A stretch of DNA of 10,613 nt, taken from positions 1-10,613 of the forward strand of contig QKII01000205.1 in the NCBI GenBank assembly GCA_003249625.1, read 5' to 3'. The notes beneath the pieces are model-generated. The model had not been told where the DNA came from and did no database searches. It was given only the letters and a program-made list of their open reading frames with translations. Below are positions 5,678-10,613 of this stretch, piece after piece. Every line of letters starts with the position of its first letter. Position 1 is the first letter of the stretch. Source of the stretch: Propionivibrio sp. Lineage in GTDB: Bacteria; Pseudomonadota; Gammaproteobacteria; Burkholderiales; Rhodocyclaceae. The position numbers were made by a program, and so were the translations under genes.

Positions 5678-7126
5678 CTATCGTTTGCCAAGCCAAGTGG
5701 GCGGATACAGTACGATCAGCAAAGCAACAATCTCCAACCGGCCGGCCAACATGTCGACGCAAAGCAATAACTTAAGCGGTACCGGCAGCGCAGGACCCGT
5801 TACGCCGGAAGAGAGTCCTACGGTAGCGATGGCGGACACGACATCGAATAACGAGTCCAGCGGAGCATAGCCATAGGCCAAAAACACCAGCCAAGACAAC
5901 AGTATCATCCCCCAGAACAGGGCAATGACGAACATGGCCTGGACGATCTCATGGTCATCAACCACCTGCCCGCCCAGTCTAACGTCGGTAACAGCGTGTT
6001 CAGGAAGCGTCGACCGCCTTAAGAGAAGCTGTGCCAGCCGCGCAAAGATCAGCAGTCGGAACAGCTTTGCGCCCCCAGCGGTAGAACCGGCGCTGCCACC
6101 CACCCACATGGCCATGATCAGAATGGCCTTGGTTAGGGCGTCCATCTGCTCCACAGCGACGGTTGTAAAGCCGGCGCTGCTCTGAGCGGAGGCCGCCAGC
6201 AGCATACCGTTATGTGTGGCACTGAAAAACGGCATGCCTTGCACGGTTAGCCATAGACTGAGGATCAGTCCCCATATCGCTGTTACGGTGAATAGTGCGC
6301 GCAACTCGTAATCCACCCACAGCGCGCGAGGGCCGTGGCTAAAGAAATTATGGAAGGTAGGTAACGACACGGCCCCCAGTAGCGAAGTAAAAATCACGGC
6401 ATAGGGCACCAGTGGCGGCAATGCGCCTCCCAGGCTGGGGTCAAAACTAGAAAAACCTCCGGTGGATACAGCTGCCAAGGCATGCTCCAAGGCGGGCATC
6501 GGCGAAAGCCCGGCAGCCCAAATTGCTACGAATGCCCCGGTGGTCAATACAAGATAGACCGAGAGAATGCGCCTTGCATGGGCGCGACTGGTCGAGGCAA
6601 GAATTTCTGTACCCGAACTTTCGATCAGCTTGCGCGCTGCCAATCCTTGCGGGGAAAGCAGTGCGACGACCAGAACGGCGATGCCAAGGCCACCGTACCA
6701 CTGCATCCATACCCTCAAAAACAGAAAGGATTGAGATTTATCCTGAACACTCGCCAGAGTTGTCAATCCAGTGGTGGTAACGCCAGAGACAGCTTCAAAC
6801 AGCGCATCAACATACGATAAGCCCGCCGCACTCATCGGAAACACCATCAGCAGCGGCGCCAGAACGAATGCCAGCGTGACAACCACGATCGCTTCGTTGT
6901 TCTGCAAACGGTCGGGCGCCTCCAGGCGGCTTAGCGGCCAGCCGATCGCGACGAGCGAGGCGATCACCATTCCATAGAGGCTGATCGGCGCGTAGTCGTC
7001 TACTGCATACGCAACGCCAAGCGGAACAAGCGTCAGTGCCGCCAGAGCAAGGGCAAGCTGGCCCAGGTACTTTCCCAAGACGGGCCAACGTACGGCTCGA
7101 GCCAAACTTCTGAATTCTGCAACCAT
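5678..7126 (-). CDS. trkH: TrkH-family potassium uptake transmembrane protein
   Basis: An integral inner-membrane protein of 482 residues, the expected size for the TrkH/KtrB superfamily. The four pore loops are visible in order: SGVTTTGLT (114-122), VSTGGFSSF (220-228), QSSAGFTT (315-322) and SAIATVGLSSGVT (431-443), each between hydrophobic helices. Glycines in these loops form the K+ selectivity filter in characterised members. MAMWVGGSAGSTAGGAK (338-354) follows the third loop, as in TrkH proteins where this glycine/small-residue stretch forms the broken helix gating the pore. I chose the ATG at 7126, preceded by GAGG 5 bases upstream, over a GTG at 7183 and an ATG at 7153 that lack good ribosome sites. 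The extra N-terminus of those starts would be hydrophilic and short. It is followed after 11 bases by its RCK partner; together they import K+. Confidence 0.92.
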   Translation of the reverse strand: MVAEFRSLARAVRWPVLGKYLGQLALALAALTLVPLGVAYAVDDYAPISLYGMVIASLVAIGWPLSRLEAPDRLQNNEAIVVVTLAFVLAPLLMVFPMSAAGLSYVDALFEAVSGVTTTGLTTLASVQDKSQSFLFLRVWMQWYGGLGIAVLVVALLSPQGLAARKLIESSGTEILASTSRAHARRILSVYLVLTTGAFVAIWAAGLSPMPALEHALAAVSTGGFSSFDPSLGGALPPLVPYAVIFTSLLGAVSLPTFHNFFSHGPRALWVDYELRALFTVTAIWGLILSLWLTVQGMPFFSATHNGMLLAASAQSSAGFTTVAVEQMDALTKAILIMAMWVGGSAGSTAGGAKLFRLLIFARLAQLLLRRSTLPEHAVTDVRLGGQVVDDHEIVQAMFVIALFWGMILLSWLVFLAYGYAPLDSLFDVVSAIATVGLSSGVTGPALPVPLKLLLCVDMLAGRLEIVALLIVLYPPTWLGKR

Positions 7127-7199
7127 TCCGGCCTCGTCCAGAATCGAGGACATCAATTCGGCAATGATTCTTTCTCTGACCACTCACAGAATCTCTTTG

Positions 7200-7246
7200 C
7201 CAAGACTGTCTTGGTCAAGTATAGGATTGCCCCCCTAATTTGTCGC
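7200..7246 (-). promoter_or_regulatory. trkHA promoter with overlapping palindrome
   Basis: On the - strand GCGACA (7241-7246, four of six to TTGACA), a 17-base spacer and TATACT (7218-7223, five of six to TATAAT) form a sigma70-like promoter. The expected start point falls in a perfect 15-base palindrome, CCAAGAC-A-GTCTTGG (7200-7214), which is therefore a good operator candidate. The leader to the chosen ATG at 7126 would be about 85 bases. The rest of 7247-7410, between copA and this promoter, shows no gene; no clear terminator for copA is visible there. Confidence 0.5.
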
Positions 7247-7410
7247 GGTGCGACACCATTTGGCGACCACCTCACGCGACAGTCGGTAGCTATTGCTGTG
7301 TGGATCACCACATTACGCTGCTTATCGCGCTAAACGCACCGTTAAACCTAAGTTGTCGGCTCTCCGGGACTGGCAGATTGAAGCTGTGCGGCCTGGTGCT
7401 CGCATCGGTG

Positions 7411-9744
7411 TCATATCACGACCCGGCGCAGCCGCAACGCGTTAGTCACTACCGACAGCGACGACGCGCTCATCGCGAAGGCAGCGAAGATCGGGCTGAT
7501 CAGAATCCCAAAGAAGGGATAGAGGAGGCCTGCGGCCACTGGCACACCGGCAGCGTTGTAGATCAGCGCGAAGAAAAGGTTCTGGCGGATGTTGCGCATC
7601 GTGGCTACAGACAGACGCCGGGCGCGCACGATTCCGTCCAGGTTGCCCTTGACCAGCGTAAAGCCGGCGCTCTCGATGGCGACGTCAGCACCGGTTCCCA
7701 TGGCAATGCCGACATCGGCCTGGGCGAGCGCGGGCGCATCGTTGACGCCGTCGCCGGCCATCGCCACCTTGCTTCCGGCTGCCTGGAATTCCTTGATGAT
7801 GCGGGCCTTGTCAGCCGGCAAAACCTCGGCACGGATTTCGTCGATACCGAGGCGGCCGGCTACTGCCCGTGCAGTCCGTTCGTTGTCGCCGGTGGCCATG
7901 ATGATGCGGAAACCCAGTTCGTGCAGTGTTTTAAGTGCCGCCGGCGTGCTTTCCTTGACCGGGTCGGCAACGCTGACCAGGCCCACAACGGCGCCTTCCA
8001 GCACGACGAACATCACCGTTTCCCCCTGGTCGCGGCGGGCATCCGCAGTTTCAGACCATTCCCCGCCCGCCAGGCCAAGGTCGGCAAGCAGGCGCGCGTT
8101 GCCAAGGGCGACGGCGCGGCCGTCGACCACGCCCGTGACACCCTTGCCGGTAAGTGCCTCGAAATCTTCGGCGTTGGAAAGTTTCAAGCCGCGTTCGTCG
8201 GCGCCGGCGACGATCGCTTCGGCGAGTGGATGCTCCGAGCCTCTTTCGAGGCTGGCGGCCAGTTGCAGAACCTCGGCCTCGTCATGGCCGGATACCGGCA
8301 GCACGGCAACCAACCTGGGTTTGCCGACAGTAAGTGTGCCGGTCTTGTCCACGATCAAGGTATCCACCTTGGCAAAACGCTCCAATGCCTCGGCGTTCTT
8401 GATCAGCACGCCAGCCTGCGCACCGCGGCCGGTGGCGGTCATGATCGACATCGGCGTGGCGAGACCCAACGCGCATGGGCAGGCAATGATCAACACGGCC
8501 ACTGCGGCGACCAGGGCGTAGGCGAGGGCCGGCGCCGGCCCCCAGATCGACCAGCAGAGGAACGCCAGCAGCGCGACGCCGATCACTGCCGGCACGAACT
8601 TGCCCGCTACCATGTCGGCAAATTTCTGGATTGGCGCCCGAGAGCGCTGGGCGTTCGCCACCATCTCGACAATCTGTGCGAGCAGCGTATCGGCCCCGAC
8701 GCGCTTTGCTTCCATGATCAGGCTGCCGGTACCGTTGAGGGTGGCGCCGGTGACCGTATCTCCGATCCCCTTTTCAACCGGTAGGGATTCGCCTGTAATC
8801 ATTGATTCGTCAACAGACGAATGCCCGTCGATTACTTCACCGTCGACCGGAACCTTGTCTCCGGGGCGCACCCGCAGATGATCGCCGGGCTGTACGGCGT
8901 CGAGCGGGATTTCCTCCTCGCGGCCGTCGGCGCGGATCACACGGGCGGTCTTTGGCGCGAGATCGAGCAGCGCCCGAATCGCCGAGCCGGTGCGTTCTCG
9001 CGCGCGCAGTTCCATCACCTGCCCGAGCAGAACCAGAGTGACGATGACTGCCGCGGCCTCGAAATAGACGCCCACTGTGCCGTCGGAATTGCGGAAACCC
9101 GCGGGAAACAGTTGCGGCGCAATGAGCGCGACGATGCTGAACAGGTAGGCCGCGGCAACACCGATCGAGATCAGGCTGAACATGTTGAGGTTCATGCTGC
9201 GGAATGACTTGGCACCGCGCACGAGGAAAGGCCAGCCCGACCATAGGATCACTGGCGTCGCCAGGACAAACTCGCCCCACATGGCGACGTGTTCGCCCAG
9301 GAACTCGCGTAATTGGCCGATACCCACCACGGGCAGCATCGTGAGGACGAGGACCGGGATTGTGAACGCAAGCCCGACCCAGAGGCGGTGAGTAAAATCG
9401 ACCAGCTCCGGATTGGGACCTTCTTCCTCTGCCGGCACACCCCGGGGTTCGAGGGCCATGCCGCACTTGGGGCAATCCCCTGGCTCGTCGCGCACGATTT
9501 CCGGATGCATCGGGCAGGTCCACTTGGTGCCTTTCGGGACGGGCTGCGCGAATGGTTGATCCCCCAGATACCGGGCTGAGTCCGCGACGAACTTGTCGTG
9601 GCATTTCGGGGAGCAGAAATAGTAGGTGTTACCAGCGTACTCTGCGCTCGGCGTCCCTGCATCCAGCGCCACGCTCATGCCGCATACGGGATCTTTCGCC
9701 TGGTGCGTGGCTGTCTGAGAGTGATTGAGTTCATTATGTTTCAT
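7411..9744 (-). CDS. copA: Cu+-exporting P1B-type ATPase with N-terminal YHS and metal-binding domains
   Basis: A complete 777-residue heavy-metal P-type ATPase. Instead of an HMA domain the N-terminus has a YHS domain (about 17-62: DPVCGM with Cys21, YYFCSPKC with Cys44 and Cys48). A zinc-ribbon-like metal-binding domain follows (75-100: TCPMHPE with Cys77 and His80, CPKCGM with Cys91 and Cys94). Eight membrane helices are expected. Catalytic motifs: TGES (317-320, dephosphorylation), CPC (422-424, transmembrane metal site), DKTGT (466-470, phosphorylated Asp466), HP (505-506) and GDGVND (664-669). Tyr729-Asn730 and M-x-x-S-S (758-762) in the last two helices complete the Cu+ (P1B-1) signature. 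It exports cytosolic Cu+ and possibly Ag+. The start at 9744 has a full AGGAGGTGATC ribosome site. The upstream SHOCT gene is broken; no CueR-type operator is seen near the start, so its promoter is unclear. It is 284 bases from trkH and probably separately transcribed. Confidence 0.95.
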   Translation of the reverse strand: MKHNELNHSQTATHQAKDPVCGMSVALDAGTPSAEYAGNTYYFCSPKCHDKFVADSARYLGDQPFAQPVPKGTKWTCPMHPEIVRDEPGDCPKCGMALEPRGVPAEEEGPNPELVDFTHRLWVGLAFTIPVLVLTMLPVVGIGQLREFLGEHVAMWGEFVLATPVILWSGWPFLVRGAKSFRSMNLNMFSLISIGVAAAYLFSIVALIAPQLFPAGFRNSDGTVGVYFEAAAVIVTLVLLGQVMELRARERTGSAIRALLDLAPKTARVIRADGREEEIPLDAVQPGDHLRVRPGDKVPVDGEVIDGHSSVDESMITGESLPVEKGIGDTVTGATLNGTGSLIMEAKRVGADTLLAQIVEMVANAQRSRAPIQKFADMVAGKFVPAVIGVALLAFLCWSIWGPAPALAYALVAAVAVLIIACPCALGLATPMSIMTATGRGAQAGVLIKNAEALERFAKVDTLIVDKTGTLTVGKPRLVAVLPVSGHDEAEVLQLAASLERGSEHPLAEAIVAGADERGLKLSNAEDFEALTGKGVTGVVDGRAVALGNARLLADLGLAGGEWSETADARRDQGETVMFVVLEGAVVGLVSVADPVKESTPAALKTLHELGFRIIMATGDNERTARAVAGRLGIDEIRAEVLPADKARIIKEFQAAGSKVAMAGDGVNDAPALAQADVGIAMGTGADVAIESAGFTLVKGNLDGIVRARRLSVATMRNIRQNLFFALIYNAAGVPVAAGLLYPFFGILISPIFAAFAMSASSLSVVTNALRLRRVVI

Positions 9745-9812
9745 CGATCACCTCCTGCTGCGCTTACACTTTCTTGGGCGCGCACGCTGAACGGTTAGTT
9801 CCCCACCGTTTG

Positions 9813-9944
9813 TCAGGGCTCTCTGGCGTTATCCAGATCCTCCCGGCGCCTGAGGTACTCTTCACGATCGAGTTCACCCGCCGCATAGCGCGCATCGAGA
9901 ATTTCGCGCGCCGTCCAATGTGTGCTTGCCCCCTCCTGTGGCGA
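9813..9944 (-). pseudogene. SHOCT-domain protein remnant lacking its start
   Basis: After a TGA at 9945-9947, the - strand frame runs about 43 codons to a TGA at 9813-9815. The last 30 residues, including EILDARYAAGELDREEY, match the SHOCT motif (short C-terminal domain), a helix-turn-helix-like tail common on small membrane proteins, some of which I recall beside copper-export genes. The open frame has no ATG, GTG or TTG, and the hydrophobic segment expected before a SHOCT tail is absent, so the 5' part has been lost. It ends 68 bases before copA on the same strand. The break probably removed the original upstream promoter of this pair (inference). Confidence 0.65.
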
Positions 9945-10378
9945 TCATGCTGTCCATGGCGATAGCCTTACCGCGCTTGTTGACGAGCGGCACACTTTCG
10001 AACGATCCCGATTAATCGGCGTATCAATCTGCAAGAAATCTTCTAAGGAAGCGCTCTCAACATCGGAGCGGCCGTTGGCACGGAAAATGCCGTTGGTGAT
10101 TGTCTGGGCTAAACGGAAGGACGCACTTTCTACTTCAAAGAAACAGACGTTTGGCAACGCCTTTCAGGGGACCAGGCATACGTGGAGACACTTATATGTG
10201 GGTACGCGGAGACCTGCCAAGGGAATACTGGTGGCTGGGGATATGCTTCTAAGCGGGATGGAGCTTTCCAAGTACGAAAAATAGAGGGTTCTTGCCAAGC
10301 CATGCCCCATGGATAACGTCTCGGAGGCCTTAATCGCTCGAATGGCGGTCACTTACTGTTGGGCGGAGGCGCGTCATG
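9945..10378. other. Decayed or unassigned region with a codon-phased direct repeat
   Basis: Overlapping open frames exist on both strands (120 codons from a GTG at 9922 to 10284 on +; 70 codons from a TTG at 10157 to 9945 on -). I recognise neither. The strongest feature is a 20-base imperfect repeat, AAGGAAGCGCTCTCAACATC (10045-10064) and AAGGACGCACTTTCTACTTC (10117-10136). They are exactly 72 bases apart with all five differences at every third base. That pattern suggests translated ancestry, but the phase fits both open frames. The - strand frame has GAAAGG 4 bases before its TTG. The + strand frame overlaps the SHOCT remnant. I call no gene here. Confidence 0.35.
10330..10377 (-). pseudogene. 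15-codon ORF with strong ribosome site, probable stump of a broken gene
   Basis: One base after the stop of the edge gene, an ATG (10375-10377) preceded by GGAGG 8 bases upstream starts a 15-residue frame, MTRLRPTVSDRHSSD, ending in TAA at 10330-10332. The spacing and ribosome site are those of a real downstream operon gene, but the length is not. The likely explanation is that the gene is cut or frameshifted shortly after its start, at the edge of the decayed region. A short leader peptide is the alternative. Confidence 0.4.
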
Positions 10379-10613
10379 TCACGTTCCTCCCGTCAGGAAA
10401 CACTCCGCTCTGACGCCTGCCAACCTGCTTTTGGGCAATGTTAAAAGAACCCGACCGTCAGCATACATCGCCCGAGCCTTGGCCTTGTTGATGGATTGGG
10501 AAAGCGCAATGCGCCGAGAAAGCCGGATGAAATAGCGCGCGCAACCGATCACGACCCCGTTTTCCCGTTCCTCCTTTTCCTTCTGGATCCGGGCACCAAT
10601 GGAGACCCGATGG
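10379..10613 (-). CDS. C-terminal part of an unidentified protein (5' truncated by window edge)
   Basis: The - strand frame is open from the right edge to a TGA at 10379-10381, giving 77 residues. It begins HRVSIGARIQKEKEERENGV, continues IGCARYFIRLSRRIALSQ and INKAKARAMYADGRVLLTLP, and ends ECFLTGGT. It is rich in Arg and Lys with a charged helical start, which suits a nucleic-acid-binding or cytoplasmic protein, but I do not recognise the family. The other two frames on this strand are broken or have a poorer composition. The ribosome site GGAGG of the following stump lies inside its last codons, so the two were translationally coupled or at least in one operon. Confidence 0.5.
   Translation of the reverse strand, partial: HRVSIGARIQKEKEERENGVVIGCARYFIRLSRRIALSQSINKAKARAMYADGRVLLTLPKSRLAGVRAECFLTGGT

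Noticed and set aside
7240..8784. Long + strand open frame (over 500 codons) opposite copA
   Set aside because: It is antisense to a well-supported ATPase with every catalytic motif intact; the length reflects high-GC codon bias on the opposite strand, and the translation is rich in Gly, His, Arg and Asp with no family resemblance.
9813..9957. Reading the SHOCT tail as starting from the ATG near 9957
   Set aside because: Careful codon phasing shows that the ATG is in a different frame from the SHOCT motif; the SHOCT frame has a TGA at 9945-9947 and no start after it.
9922..10284. + strand frame of 120 codons beginning with GTG
   Set aside because: Overlaps the SHOCT remnant and the - strand frame, poor ribosome site and no recognised family. 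Kept only as one possible reading of the codon-phased repeat.

Overview
The window looks like accessory DNA of a proteobacterium, most likely beta or gamma. The reasons are the Trk-type K+ system, the YHS/CxxC-type copper ATPase, an FCD-type GntR regulator beside an enolase-superfamily enzyme, strong AGGAGG ribosome sites and moderately high GC. I cannot name the genus. The region is a patchwork: compact intact gene blocks are separated by long non-coding or decayed spacers that hold an IS256-family transposase remnant, a decapitated SHOCT gene and several hairpins.

Layout. At 1-182 is the 3' end of an unidentified + strand gene, followed by a terminator-like hairpin. At 295-939 (+) is an intact DUF2026-like protein with a His...Asp pattern typical of papain/transglutaminase-like folds. 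A 356-base spacer at 940-1295 carries three hairpins and no convincing gene. From 4344 down to 1296 (- strand) lies a self-contained three-gene islet. It encodes a GntR/FCD regulator, an RraA-like aldolase/decarboxylase-family protein and a mandelate racemase/galactonate dehydratase-type enzyme. Two near-identical 17-base palindromes, one in front of gntR and one inside the predicted rraA promoter, are very likely the regulator's operators. Behind the gntR promoter, 4365-5000 is mostly junk-like and ends in a broken IS256-type transposase C-terminus.

From 9744 down to 5001 (- strand) are copA (Cu+ P1B-ATPase), trkH (K+ channel/transporter subunit) and trkA (single RCK-domain regulatory subunit). 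trkH and trkA are 11 bases apart and form one unit, with a recognisable promoter and a perfect 15-base palindrome at its expected start point. copA is separated from trkH by a 284-base gap. Just upstream of copA is the C-terminal SHOCT motif of a gene that has lost its start. Beyond it (9945-10378) is decayed sequence with an unusual codon-phased repeat. At the right edge (10379-10613, - strand) is the C-terminal part of an unidentified protein, followed by a 15-codon ORF with a strong ribosome site that looks like the stump of a broken gene.

The genes fall into three independent functions: copper export, K+ uptake, and a small regulated sugar-acid or organic-acid catabolic module with no transporter in view. 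The most interesting parts are that module with its operator pair, and the codon-phased repeat region. I see no CRISPR array, tRNA, rRNA or intact transposon.
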